From an uncultured Christensenellaceae bacterium (lineage in GTDB: Bacteria > Bacillota > Clostridia > Christensenellales > Aristaeellaceae): DNA of 64,000 nucleotides. Positions 9,092 through 19,460 of the stretch are shown here, in pieces. The translations under genes were made by a program, and so were the position numbers. Under the pieces are notes generated by a model. That model did no database searches, was not told the origin of the DNA, and worked only from the letters and a program-made list of their open reading frames with translations. Positions within the stretch are counted from its first letter, which is position 1. Each line of letters begins with the position of its first letter. Location of the stretch: positions 55,235 through 119,234 of the forward strand of contig CAJOJQ010000006.1 of NCBI GenBank assembly GCA_905234985.1, written 5' to 3'.

Positions 9092-9802
9092 TTACGCCGT
9101 TTTCTGCTGGCTGCGCATCCAGGAAAGCAGCGCCGCCACGCTCTTTTCCGGCAATCGCAGGGAAAACACCTGCTCCTGAATATCGCCCAAATAATGCGCG
9201 TCAGAGGAATGCAGCACGTGCTTGTTTTCCAGCGTCTCCAGAGGGCAGGGCAGATCCCGCCACACTTCCACGGTGGTGAACGCCGGTTCCGGGGGCATGA
9301 AGCCCAAATTGATCAGCAGGCCGTTGTTGCCCCGGTTGATATGGGCGGGCACCGGCACGCCGCCCACCTGACGCACCTTTTCCGCGCATGCCTCCAGGGG
9401 CAGGTCGGTAGCGCCGATGAGCAAAGCGTCCTCCGTGTCGATCACCTGATCGTCCTCGTCCATCACCAGCTGTTCCCCGAAAAAGGAGGGCTTGTTCTTC
9501 TTTTTCGGCAAATGTTCTTTGAGCATTTGCCCGAAATCCACGGCGGTTGGCACGTCCGGGAAGTAGCCAAGCATGTGTACTTCTTCCCTTGTGGTGATCT
9601 CAATGGCGGGCACCAAAAGAAGGCCGTAGGCGTCGGCGATCTTCTGGGCCGTGGGCAGGTTCCGCGCGGCGTTGTGATCGGCGATGGCTACGGCGTCCAG
9701 GCCCTTCACCACCGCCATGCCCAAGATGTTCCCCGGCGTCATATCGTTATCGCCGCAGGGAGACAGGCAGGAATGGATATGCAGGTCGGCAAAAAGATTC
9801 AT
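9092..9802 (-). CDS. PHP-domain phosphoesterase (DRTGG/hydrogenase-type neighbourhood)
   Basis: 236 residues. The PHP metal motifs are present: DLHIHSCLSPCGD at the start, ADHNAARN near 42, EITTREEVHMLGYF near 68, and SSDAHYLGD near 210. This subgroup, with the DLHIHSCLSPC start, is often encoded next to DRTGG-domain proteins and hydrogenase or anti-sigma-like genes in Clostridia; the gene just upstream fits that pattern. Substrate unknown. It differs clearly from the other PHP protein at 2848-3696, which is of the YciV type. Confidence 0.85.
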   Translation of the reverse strand: MNLFADLHIHSCLSPCGDNDMTPGNILGMAVVKGLDAVAIADHNAARNLPTAQKIADAYGLLLVPAIEITTREEVHMLGYFPDVPTAVDFGQMLKEHLPKKKNKPSFFGEQLVMDEDDQVIDTEDALLIGATDLPLEACAEKVRQVGGVPVPAHINRGNNGLLINLGFMPPEPAFTTVEVWRDLPCPLETLENKHVLHSSDAHYLGDIQEQVFSLRLPEKSVAALLSWMRSQQKTA

Positions 9803-9805
9803 TGT

Positions 9806-10153
9806 TTACTCTGCCTTTTCCGGCACGCCCTTTTCCATCATGCGCCCGCAGATGGCATAGGCGGACAGGGGACTTTTCAGCACGCACAGCCCTTCGTCGG
9901 CAGCCTTTTGCAGGATGGCTTCGGGCATATCAATGCTCTCCGGCAGGATCACGCAGGCCATTTCCGCCAGCGCGGCCACGGCCACCACGTTCATGTGGGT
10001 CTGCACCGTGATCCACGCCATGCCCTCGCAGCCATGGGCCATCACCCAGGACAGCAGATCGCAGGTGTAGCCGCAGGAAATCTCCTTATCTTCCTCCACG
10101 CCGGGGGTCATATTCCGCGCTTCGATCAATAGCGCCAATTCGGATACCTTCAA
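9806..10153 (-). CDS. DRTGG-like small domain protein
   Basis: 115 residues. The sequence KVSELALLIEARNMTPG, then CGYTCDLLSWVMAHG and a C-terminal alpha/beta segment, resembles the short DRTGG-type proteins found beside PHP genes in Clostridia, often near iron hydrogenase genes. Their ligand is unknown. The start is TTG at 10153, since GGGAGG is 8 nt upstream; a nearby ATG is out of frame. Only 3 nt separate it from the PHP gene. A consensus promoter precedes it. Confidence 0.7.
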   Translation of the reverse strand: MKVSELALLIEARNMTPGVEEDKEISCGYTCDLLSWVMAHGCEGMAWITVQTHMNVVAVAALAEMACVILPESIDMPEAILQKAADEGLCVLKSPLSAYAICGRMMEKGVPEKAE

Positions 10154-10203
10154 CGTTCATTCCTCCCTGTCACCGTCAAAAAAAGTCGTTTCATTTGCTT
10201 CAA

Positions 10204-10232
10204 ATTATACCGGTTTATCTTTCATTTGTCAA
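10204..10232 (-). promoter_or_regulatory. Consensus sigma-A promoter for the DRTGG-PHP operon
   Basis: On the minus strand a perfect TTGACA (10227-10232) is 17 nt from a perfect TATAAT (10204-10209), about 50 nt from the TTG start. Confidence 0.92.
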
Positions 10233-10239
10233 TCGACGC

Positions 10240-10280
10240 AAAAAAAGCGGCGTTCCCTGCATTGGTGCGGGGAGCGCCGC
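10240..10280 (-). terminator. Rho-independent terminator of the L,D-transpeptidase gene
   Basis: On the minus strand GCGGCGCTCCCC pairs with GGGAACGCCGC, followed by seven T residues, 8 nt after the stop codon. It lies just upstream of the next promoter. Confidence 0.9.
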
Positions 10281-10287
10281 GAAGTCG

Positions 10288-11994
10288 TTAAAGCTGTTGT
10301 ATTGGGGTTTCTGGCATGACCGCTTGAGCGGGGTCAGGCGTTTGGGAAGGCGCTTGGGTCGGGGCGGGGGTGGGGGTAGGCGCTAAAGTGGGTTCGGGGG
10401 TTTTGTTGGCCTCCCGCACTTCATTGTACAGGGTTTCCAAGGTCTTCTTATTGGCGACGCCGTTGCTGTCCAGGCCCCGGCTGCGCTGGTAAGCGGCCAC
10501 GGCCTTTTTAGTGCCGTCCCGGTACTGGCCGGTGACGGTGCCGGTATAGAAGCCCAATTCTTTCAGCTTCATTTGCAGCCAGTACACGTCCTGGCCTTCG
10601 TTGCCCACCTTCAAATTGCGTTCCGCCGTCTCGGGGGCGGTGCTGCCGTCGTAGGTATAAACGGGCGGCGCGGGGGTCACGTTGGGCATCATGGAGCCGG
10701 TGTTCAGTTCGCCGGGCTTCACCTTGTAGCGCAGTTCGGGATCGTCTGCGCCGTCCTCGTGGATCCACACCTTCATGCCCGCTTTGGCGTTATCGTAGAT
10801 CCATTTGGCGTCGGCCACGGTGAGACGGATGCAGCCGTGGGAGCCGCGCTTGCCAAGGCCGGTGAGAGAAGAAACTTTTAAAGTGGAAGCGTCGCTGCTG
10901 TCGCCGTACAGCACGCTGTGGAAGGCGATTTCATCGGTGATCTTGGTCCACCACCGGGCTTCGCCGCCGCCCCAGGTGGGGAATTTGCAGTGGGCGGCCC
11001 GCCGTCCGGACAGGGTGAACGTGCCTAAGGGCGAGGGATACTTGGTGGTGCCGGTGGCGCAGATGAAGGCCCGGTCCAGGTCGGTATAGTCCTCGGTTTC
11101 CTTGTTGTATTTCCACACCTTCACCACCTGGTTTTTCACGTCCACCTCAAAGAAATACGGCAGGGGCGTGGGTTCGTAGGCGGGCTTGGCCGTGCTGTGT
11201 ACGTCCACGGTGGTAGTATCGTTAAAGAGGGCGTTCCAGGTGTCCTCGTTCACCACGCCGGTGACCTCCAGGCCGTTGTGCTTCTGGAAATCCTTGACGG
11301 CCTGAACGGTCCTGTCCTGATAATTGTTGGTCGTTTTATAGAAGGTGAAGAATCCCAAGTCCATCAGCCGCTGCTGCACCTTGGGCACGTTGCTGCCGGT
11401 GGAGCCTTTTTTCAGGGTGCCCGGGAAGGCCTGATAGGGTCCCGGCGTGGGCGAGGGCGTGGGAATGGGCGACGGGGTGGGAACGGGCGTGGGGGTAGCC
11501 GTGGGCCGGATGGGGAGAGAAAACAGCTTTTCCTGGGTCTTTACGTCAGCGATCCCGGTGATCTCCATGCTGTTTTCCCCCTGGAGAATCTTCACCGCCG
11601 CTTCGGTGCCCTCCAAGTAGCTGCCGGTAATGTTGCCGGAATAATAACCCAACTCCGCCATTTTTTCCTGGAGCGCTTTCACATCCGCGCCGGTGGCGCC
11701 GTGGGTCAGGGGCCGGTAGCAGTCGCCGTAAATGATTTCCAGCGTCTTTTCGTCGGCAACGCCCGTCACTTCCAGGCCATAAGCCTCCTGCACGGCGGAA
11801 ACCGCCGCGATGGTCGCGTCGACGTACTGGTCGGACGCCCGGACGGTGGTATAGTTCAGCTGCCGAAGCCGGGTGTTCAGTTCCAGCACCGCGTCGCCGG
11901 AGTCGCCGGGCATCAATCCCGCTTCCCCCAGCGCCGCGCCTAAGCATAAGCATAAAACGGCTGTGATCAAAAGAAGTACCGTTCTTTTCTTCAT
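10288..11994 (-). CDS. Secreted L,D-transpeptidase with four peptidoglycan-binding domains
   Basis: 568 residues from the ATG at 11994; a GTG nine bases upstream overlaps the GAGGTG ribosome site and is rejected. A signal peptide (residues 1-23) is followed by peptidoglycan-binding-1 domains near 29-90, 97-158 and 195-258, a YkuD catalytic domain near 281-412 with the active-site motif SHGCIRL (Cys388), and a fourth binding domain near 462-524. Pro/Thr-rich linkers of PTPxP type lie at 160-190 and at the C-terminus. YkuD enzymes make 3-3 peptidoglycan cross-links or attach proteins to the wall. Four wall-binding domains around one catalytic domain is more than the usual one or two. Confidence 0.93.
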   Translation of the reverse strand: MKKRTVLLLITAVLCLCLGAALGEAGLMPGDSGDAVLELNTRLRQLNYTTVRASDQYVDATIAAVSAVQEAYGLEVTGVADEKTLEIIYGDCYRPLTHGATGADVKALQEKMAELGYYSGNITGSYLEGTEAAVKILQGENSMEITGIADVKTQEKLFSLPIRPTATPTPVPTPSPIPTPSPTPGPYQAFPGTLKKGSTGSNVPKVQQRLMDLGFFTFYKTTNNYQDRTVQAVKDFQKHNGLEVTGVVNEDTWNALFNDTTTVDVHSTAKPAYEPTPLPYFFEVDVKNQVVKVWKYNKETEDYTDLDRAFICATGTTKYPSPLGTFTLSGRRAAHCKFPTWGGGEARWWTKITDEIAFHSVLYGDSSDASTLKVSSLTGLGKRGSHGCIRLTVADAKWIYDNAKAGMKVWIHEDGADDPELRYKVKPGELNTGSMMPNVTPAPPVYTYDGSTAPETAERNLKVGNEGQDVYWLQMKLKELGFYTGTVTGQYRDGTKKAVAAYQRSRGLDSNGVANKKTLETLYNEVREANKTPEPTLAPTPTPAPTQAPSQTPDPAQAVMPETPIQQL

Positions 11995-12035
11995 GGTGTT
12001 CACCTCTGTGCCTTCGTCATATGGGATGTACGATG

Positions 12036-12065
12036 ATTGTATAATGAGCCGCGCTAAAAAATCAA
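12036..12065 (-). promoter_or_regulatory. Promoter of the L,D-transpeptidase gene
   Basis: On the minus strand TTGATT (12060-12065) is 18 nt from TACAAT (12036-12041), about 40 nt upstream of the ATG. Confidence 0.65.
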
Positions 12066-12083
12066 TGGTGAATCAAAGGCAGC

Positions 12084-13481
12084 TCATCCTTCTTTTGCCA
12101 GCTTCTGCCCCATGATGACGCCCATGACGGAGGCCATCATCAGGCCCCTCGTCCAGCCGCTGGAATCGCCTAAGCAGTGCAGGCCCTGGATGTTGGTGCA
12201 AAAGTCCTGATCCATCTTCACCCGGTTGGAATAGAATTTCAGTTCTGGGGAATAGAGCAGCGTTTCCGAAGCCGCGAAGCCGGGTACCACCTGATCCATG
12301 GCCTGCATAAAATGGATGATATTGGTCATGGCGCGGTAAGGCATGGCGGCGGTGATGTCTCCCGCCACGGCGTCGGGCAGGGTGGGGCGCACGTTGGCGC
12401 GGCAAAGCTCCTTCTGCCAGGTGCGCTTGCCGTTGAGGATATCGCCGAAGCGCTGCACCAGGATGCGACCGTCGCCTAACATGTTGGTCAGCTCGCCCAC
12501 CTTCTGGGCGTAGGCGATGGGCTGATTGAAGGGTTCGGTGAAATTGTGGGAGCAGAGGATGGCCAGATTGGTGTTTTCCGTTTTCAGTTCCTTGTAGGAA
12601 TGCCCGTTCACCACGGCCAGCTCGTTATCATAATTTTCCTGGCTCACGAAGCCGCCGGGATTTTGGCAGAAGGTGCGCACCTTATTCCGGAAGGGTTCGG
12701 GATAGCCCACCAGCTTGCTTTCGTACAGCGCCCGGTTCACCGTTTCCATCACTTCGCTGCGCACTTCCACGCGCACCCCGATGTCCACCGTGCCGGGCTG
12801 GTGGGCGATGCCGTGTTCCCCGCACAGCTTTTCCAGCCAGTCCGCGCCCCGGCGGCCCGTGGCGACCACGGTGCGGTCGGCCAGGATTTCTTTGGAAACG
12901 CCCTTTTCCTCCACGGAAACGCCGATGCAGCGCGCGCCGTCCAGGATCAGGTTTTCGCAGCTGCACCCGAACAGGATCTCCACCCCGTGGGCCAGCAGAT
13001 ACTTTTCAATGTCCCCGTACAGCATCTGGGCCTTTTCCGTGCCCAAATGCCGGATGGGGCAATCCACCAGCTTCAGGCCCGCCTTGATGGCGCGCAGGCG
13101 AATCTGCTTGATTTCCTCGCTCTGGCCCACGCCCTCCACGTGGCTGTCGGCCCCGAAGTCCAGGTAAATCTTGTCCGTGTAGTCGATCATTTCCTGGGCG
13201 TAGCTTTCGCCGATCAGCTCCGGCAGCTGGCCGCCCACCTCGTAGGACAGGCTCAGCTTGCCGTCGGAAAAAGCGCCCGCCCCGGAAAAGCCGGTGGTGA
13301 TATGGCAATAGGGCCTGCAATTCATGCATTTGCCCGTTTTCACCTTGGGACAGCGGCGGTTTTCAATGGCCGCGCCCTTTTCCACGATGGTGATTTTCTT
13401 TTTGCTGCCCGCCCGAAGCATTTCCAGGGCGGTAAAAATTCCCGCGGGACCGGCGCCCACGATCACGATATCTGTTTTCAT
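12084..13481 (-). CDS. FAD-dependent dehydrogenase (COG2509 type)
   Basis: 465 residues from the ATG at 13481, which has GAGGAA just upstream; an earlier in-frame ATG overlaps that site. The N-terminal dinucleotide-binding motif VIVGAGPAGIFTALE is clear, followed by a Cys-rich stretch (CPKVKTGKCMNCRPYC). An FSGAGAFSDGKLSLS segment and a C-terminal CLGDSSGWTRG segment are typical of this uncharacterised FAD dehydrogenase family. The oxidised substrate is unknown. It is a single-gene unit with a strong promoter. Confidence 0.88.
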   Translation of the reverse strand: MKTDIVIVGAGPAGIFTALEMLRAGSKKKITIVEKGAAIENRRCPKVKTGKCMNCRPYCHITTGFSGAGAFSDGKLSLSYEVGGQLPELIGESYAQEMIDYTDKIYLDFGADSHVEGVGQSEEIKQIRLRAIKAGLKLVDCPIRHLGTEKAQMLYGDIEKYLLAHGVEILFGCSCENLILDGARCIGVSVEEKGVSKEILADRTVVATGRRGADWLEKLCGEHGIAHQPGTVDIGVRVEVRSEVMETVNRALYESKLVGYPEPFRNKVRTFCQNPGGFVSQENYDNELAVVNGHSYKELKTENTNLAILCSHNFTEPFNQPIAYAQKVGELTNMLGDGRILVQRFGDILNGKRTWQKELCRANVRPTLPDAVAGDITAAMPYRAMTNIIHFMQAMDQVVPGFAASETLLYSPELKFYSNRVKMDQDFCTNIQGLHCLGDSSGWTRGLMMASVMGVIMGQKLAKEG

Positions 13482-13523
13482 TGTGTTCCTCATTTACTGA
13501 ATTTGGCATTTCTGCCACTCCAT

Positions 13524-13553
13524 ATTATAACGAAAGAGTTTCATTTTTGTCAA
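13524..13553 (-). promoter_or_regulatory. Promoter of the FAD dehydrogenase gene
   Basis: On the minus strand TTGACA (13548-13553) is 18 nt from TATAAT (13524-13529), about 40 nt from the start codon. Confidence 0.85.
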
Positions 13554-13593
13554 CTGTGAGCGGGGGCTTTGTTACAATTATATTTCAATTCCG

Positions 13594-13622
13594 AAATAAA
13601 ACGGCATGCAGCACGCATGCCG
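13594..13622 (-). terminator. Rho-independent terminator after mnmA
   Basis: On the minus strand CGGCATGC and GCATGCCG form an 8-bp stem with a 5-nt loop, followed by TTTTATTT, 17 nt after the mnmA stop. Confidence 0.85.
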
Positions 13623-13638
13623 GATAAAATGCAGGTAC

Positions 13639-14703
<1,065 letters not shown>

Positions 14704-15987
14704 TTATAAAACGCCCTCCCCGGTCATGCGTTCAAACAGCTTTTGGAACGCTTCTTCCGTTACTTCCTCCGGCTTTTGCGCCGCGCTGACGGTCAAAAAC
14801 CGTTCCGGCGCTTCCCGGTACAGTTGTTCAAACCCCGTTTCCGTGCGGGCGTGGAAGGAATCTCCCGCCTTTTCGATGCGGTCGGGCTGGGAAACGGCCA
14901 GCCGCCTTGCCAGCGCGGCCTCGTGATCCATGCGCAGATACACCGTCACGTCGGGCACGCCCTCCCGGTAGGCCACCCGGTTGATTTCCCGCACCCAATC
15001 AAAGCCCAAGCCCCGGGCGATGCCCTGATACACCAGAGAGGAATCCACAAACCGGTCGCACAGCACGATTTCGCCGTTTCTCACGGCGGGCAGGATCACT
15101 TCTTTCACGTGCTGGGCGCGGGCGGCGGCGAACAGCAGCGCTTCCGTTTCGGCACACATGCCGCCGTCCTCCTTCGCCAGCACGATCTTCCTGATCTCCT
15201 CCGCGATGGGGCAGCCGCCCGGCTCCCGGGTGCGGCGCACGGTATAGCCGAATTGGGTAAACCGCTCCGCCAGCGCCTTGCTCTGGGTGGATTTGCCGCA
15301 GCCGTCTCCGCCCTCTAAGGCGATAAAGTAGCCCTTGGGCGCGGGCATATCGGGGCACAGCAGCTCGCACAGCGCCTGCGTGGTCTCCGCCGCGTGGGTG
15401 GGGCCTTGGGCCAGGGTTTCTTCCCTGTTGCCGTAGCCGTACAGAGCGGCAATGGAATCAATGCCCGCGTCCTGCGCGCCCTTGATATCCCCCGCGATGT
15501 CCCCGATCATCACCGCTTTATTGCCCTCCGGCAGCACCCGGCGGATCAGCTTTCCCTTATCGGCGTGGAGGTCTCCCGGCGTAGGGCCAGCCACCGCGTC
15601 GAAATACCGCAAGAGATCAAAATACCGCAGGATCTCAACGGAGGTATGCTCCGGCTTGCCCGTCGCCACCGCCAAATACGCGCCCCGTTCCTTGAGCGCC
15701 GAAAGCAGCGCCCGGATGCGGGGATACACGCTGTTTTCCTTCCACCCGATGGGGATATACCGCTCCCGGTACAATTCGGTGGCATAGGCCGCCTGCTCCT
15801 CCGTCATGCCGCAGTATTTCATATAGCTCTCCGCTAAGGGCGGCCCTAAGAAGCGGCGCAGGGTCTCTTCGGGCGGCACGGGCAGCCCCATCTTTTTCAG
15901 GGCGTATTCCGTACACGCGAATATGCCGGGCCGGGAATCGGTCAGCGTCCCGTCCAAATCAAAAATCACAGCATCGTAAGTAAGCAC
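14704..15987 (-). CDS. tmk: Fused HAD phosphatase - thymidylate kinase
   Basis: 427 residues forming one uninterrupted frame. Residues 1-210 are a phosphoglycolate phosphatase-type HAD hydrolase: nucleophile Asp10 in FDLDGT, ATGK near 108-111, and the acid loop MIGDIAGD near 160-167. Residues 218-427 are a thymidylate kinase with P-loop GGDGCGKS at 226-233, TREPGG near 253 and DRF at 311-313. The start is GTG at 15987 with GGAAGG upstream. Tmk makes dTDP; the HAD half could act on a nucleotide or phosphoglycolate-type phosphate, but that is inference. All catalytic residues of both halves are intact. It heads an operon with mnmA. Confidence 0.93.
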   Translation of the reverse strand: MLTYDAVIFDLDGTLTDSRPGIFACTEYALKKMGLPVPPEETLRRFLGPPLAESYMKYCGMTEEQAAYATELYRERYIPIGWKENSVYPRIRALLSALKERGAYLAVATGKPEHTSVEILRYFDLLRYFDAVAGPTPGDLHADKGKLIRRVLPEGNKAVMIGDIAGDIKGAQDAGIDSIAALYGYGNREETLAQGPTHAAETTQALCELLCPDMPAPKGYFIALEGGDGCGKSTQSKALAERFTQFGYTVRRTREPGGCPIAEEIRKIVLAKEDGGMCAETEALLFAAARAQHVKEVILPAVRNGEIVLCDRFVDSSLVYQGIARGLGFDWVREINRVAYREGVPDVTVYLRMDHEAALARRLAVSQPDRIEKAGDSFHARTETGFEQLYREAPERFLTVSAAQKPEEVTEEAFQKLFERMTGEGVL

Positions 15988-16024
15988 TGCAAAGCATCCT
16001 TCCGAAAGTAGTCGTCAGGATGCT

Positions 16025-16053
16025 ATTGTACCATAGATTAACAATTTCAGCAA
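16025..16053 (-). promoter_or_regulatory. Promoter of the HAD-tmk/mnmA operon
   Basis: On the minus strand TTGCTG (16048-16053) is 17 nt from TACAAT (16025-16030), which is preceded by TGG. It lies about 40 nt from the GTG start. Confidence 0.65.
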
Positions 16054-16093
16054 TCAGCACGATTCTTTTTTCCGGGGGGTACACATGAATTTC

Positions 16094-16491
16094 AGAGGGG
16101 GACCCTGGGGCCTCCGCGGCCCCAGACCCCGCGGCAGGGGATGTTCCCCTGCACCCTCTCCTGCGGATATTGCATGACGCGGTAAAAAAGCAACTTCCCG
16201 CTGTTAGTTGGAGAGAATAGTCCAACTTGACAATCTTATGCTTCTGGCCCGGCGGCTGAAAGCCGCCAACCCGGATGCAAAGCATCCGGGGAAAGCCAGG
16301 GAATAATCCCAGGCGGAAAGCTCGCTTGCCCCTGGGATTTTCCCGGCTTTCTTGGGCCAGAAGGTCATGCTTTCGTAAACCCCAGCGCGGCAGGCGACGC
16401 TTGTTTGGTATATCCTTGCAAGCTGCTTCGCCGAGTGGGGGTCCAGGGGCGTCACGCCCCTGGCGCAGGTCTGGGCGCGCGGAGCGCCCAG
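16094..16491. other. Large multi-branched structured intergenic region
   Basis: This fills most of the 512-nt gap between two minus-strand genes and has no convincing ORF. Stems seen: AGAGGG/CCCTCT closes two GC hairpins (16094-16162). CTTCTGGCCC (16241-16250) pairs perfectly with GGGCCAGAAG (16354-16363). This encloses a 7-bp hairpin (16251-16267), a 9-bp hairpin (16270-16290) and a long arm (16291-16353) with three helical blocks. Two more GC hairpins follow (16443-16463, 16471-16491). It could be a structured RNA, a 3' UTR element or an extruding DNA repeat. Its strand cannot be decided because stems are nearly symmetric. Confidence 0.6.
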
Positions 16492-16499
16492 CGTTCCCT

Positions 16500-18139
<1,640 letters not shown>

Positions 18140-18181
18140 TTATCAGGGTGATTCGGCGGCGGCTTTCCCGCCGCTCACTTT

Positions 18182-18208
18182 CATCCTATGCCGCGCTTCG
18201 GAAAAGGT
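18182..18208 (-). promoter_or_regulatory. Possible sigma-K-like promoter of the collagen-like gene
   Basis: On the minus strand AC (18207-18208) is 16 nt from CATAGGATG (18182-18190), close to the mother-cell sigma-K pattern AC-N16-CATANNNTA (last base differs). No good sigma-A promoter is seen in the same gap. The pattern is short, so chance is possible. Confidence 0.3.
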
Positions 18209-18253
18209 GATAAAAGCTGAACTTGCGAGAGAAATACTTGGACGCACTCGTTT

Positions 18254-18372
18254 AGAGTTGAGAGCGGAGAGTTGAGATTTATTTTGTTTTTCACTTTCTC
18301 CCTGTTAATCCGTCGAAAAAAATGCGCGTATGAAAATATATCTCAACTCTCAACTCCCAACTCTCAACTCTC
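18254..18372. repeat. Heptad-armed inverted repeat, AGTTGAG family, copy 2
   Basis: Left arm 18254-18278 (AGTTGAG, AGCGGAG, AGTTGAG units) and right arm 18340-18372 (CTCAACT-type units). The core of about 61 nt begins TTTATTTTGTTTTTCAC, similar to the core of copy 6. It touches the lipid kinase terminator. Confidence 0.85.
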
Positions 18373-18398
18373 AAAAAAAAACCGCCCCGAAGGGCGGC
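18373..18398 (-). terminator. Rho-independent terminator of the lipid kinase gene
   Basis: On the minus strand CCGCCC-TTCG-GGGCGG is followed by nine T residues, 19 nt after the stop codon. Confidence 0.92.
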
Positions 18399-18416
18399 AT
18401 CTACACGAAACTTCTG

Positions 18417-19289
18417 TCAGCGGTGGATCATCAGCGCGCCGGGCAGCACCCGGGCGGTGACGTTTTTTTCCCGCACGATCTCCCCGTCGATATTCACCCG
18501 CATTTCGGGCACGGTAAAGGTGACGGATTGGGCGCGGCAATACTGGGTTTCCGGAAAATCCAGGATTTTCCCCCGCATGAGGCCGATCAGACGGCCGATC
18601 AATTTGGTTTTTTTCACTTTGCCCACGATGGTCACGTCCAGCTTGCCGTCGTCCACCTTGGCCTGGGGGGCGATGGGGATGCCGCCGCCGATCTTTCCGC
18701 CGTTGGCGGCGCTTAACACAAAGGCGTCCATGGTCTTTTTTTCGCCGCCGTCGATGGAATAAGTGAGGGAAATGTAATGGAAGCGGAACAGCGTCATCAG
18801 CACGCCGTACAGATAGGGCAGAATGCCCCGGAAGGTTTTCTTGGCCTTGGCCGCGTAATCCAGCACCGATACGTCGAAGCCCGTGCCGATTTCATTTAAA
18901 AAGATTTCGCCGTTGATCTCGCCCGCGTCGGTACTTTGGGGCGGATGAGCCAAAATATAGTCCAGGGCGGCCATGGGCTGAAGGGGCACCCCTAAGGTTT
19001 TCACAAAATCATTGCCCGTACCGGCGGGAATGATGCCCAGGGCGGTGTCTGTGCCCCGCCCGATCATGCCCCGGGCCACTTCCAGGGAGGTGCCGTCGCC
19101 GCCGATGGCAAGCACCGTATCCGCGTGCATGTCGCAGGCTTCCCTGGCAAACTCGGTGGCCTGGCCGGGGCGCTCCGTCTCCATCATGCGGAAGGGCAGA
19201 TTTTTTTCGATCAATATCTTTTTAATGATTTCGCCAATGATTTTTCCCCTGCCGCTCCCGGCGGTCGGGTTGCAAATCGCGTAAATCAA
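18417..19289 (-). CDS. Diacylglycerol/lipid kinase family protein (YegS/BmrU type)
   Basis: 290 residues. The N-terminus ICNPTAGSGRGK, the nucleotide-binding motif AIGGDGTSLEVARGM and the PAGTGNDFVKTLG motif define the DAGK catalytic domain. The C-terminal beta-sandwich includes ANGGKIGGGIPIAPQAKVDDGKLD. Members phosphorylate diacylglycerol or related lipids at the membrane; which lipid is used here is unknown. The start is TTG at 19289 with GAGGG upstream. It has its own promoter and terminator. Confidence 0.93.
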   Translation of the reverse strand: MIYAICNPTAGSGRGKIIGEIIKKILIEKNLPFRMMETERPGQATEFAREACDMHADTVLAIGGDGTSLEVARGMIGRGTDTALGIIPAGTGNDFVKTLGVPLQPMAALDYILAHPPQSTDAGEINGEIFLNEIGTGFDVSVLDYAAKAKKTFRGILPYLYGVLMTLFRFHYISLTYSIDGGEKKTMDAFVLSAANGGKIGGGIPIAPQAKVDDGKLDVTIVGKVKKTKLIGRLIGLMRGKILDFPETQYCRAQSVTFTVPEMRVNIDGEIVREKNVTARVLPGALMIHR

Positions 19290-19324
19290 TGCTTCTTCCC
19301 TCTTTCGTTGCGATTCCTGTATTT

Positions 19325-19353
19325 ACTCTATCGCATTTTCTCCCGTTTGTAAA
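19325..19353 (-). promoter_or_regulatory. Promoter of the lipid kinase gene
   Basis: On the minus strand TTTACA (19348-19353) is 17 nt from TAGAGT (19325-19330). Confidence 0.6.
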
Positions 19354-19410
19354 GAAGAAACCAAGTAATATTGACAAATAATTAAAGATTCGGCCATATG
19401 TTTTTCCTGT

Positions 19411-19440
19411 AAAAAGCGCGGGCCGCGCTTTGCGGCCCGC
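19411..19440 (-). terminator. Rho-independent terminator of fba
   Basis: On the minus strand GCGGGCCGC/GCGGCCCGC form a 9-bp stem with a 5-nt loop, ending in five T residues, 21 nt after the fba stop. Confidence 0.92.
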
Positions 19441-19460
19441 ACCGGGAATGCTCAATTGGA

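Noticed and set aside
16094..16491. Structured region as an OrfB/IscB guide-RNA (HEARO) or a T-box
   Set aside because: No IscB, TnpB or aminoacyl-tRNA gene is adjacent and no T-box bulge sequence was seen.
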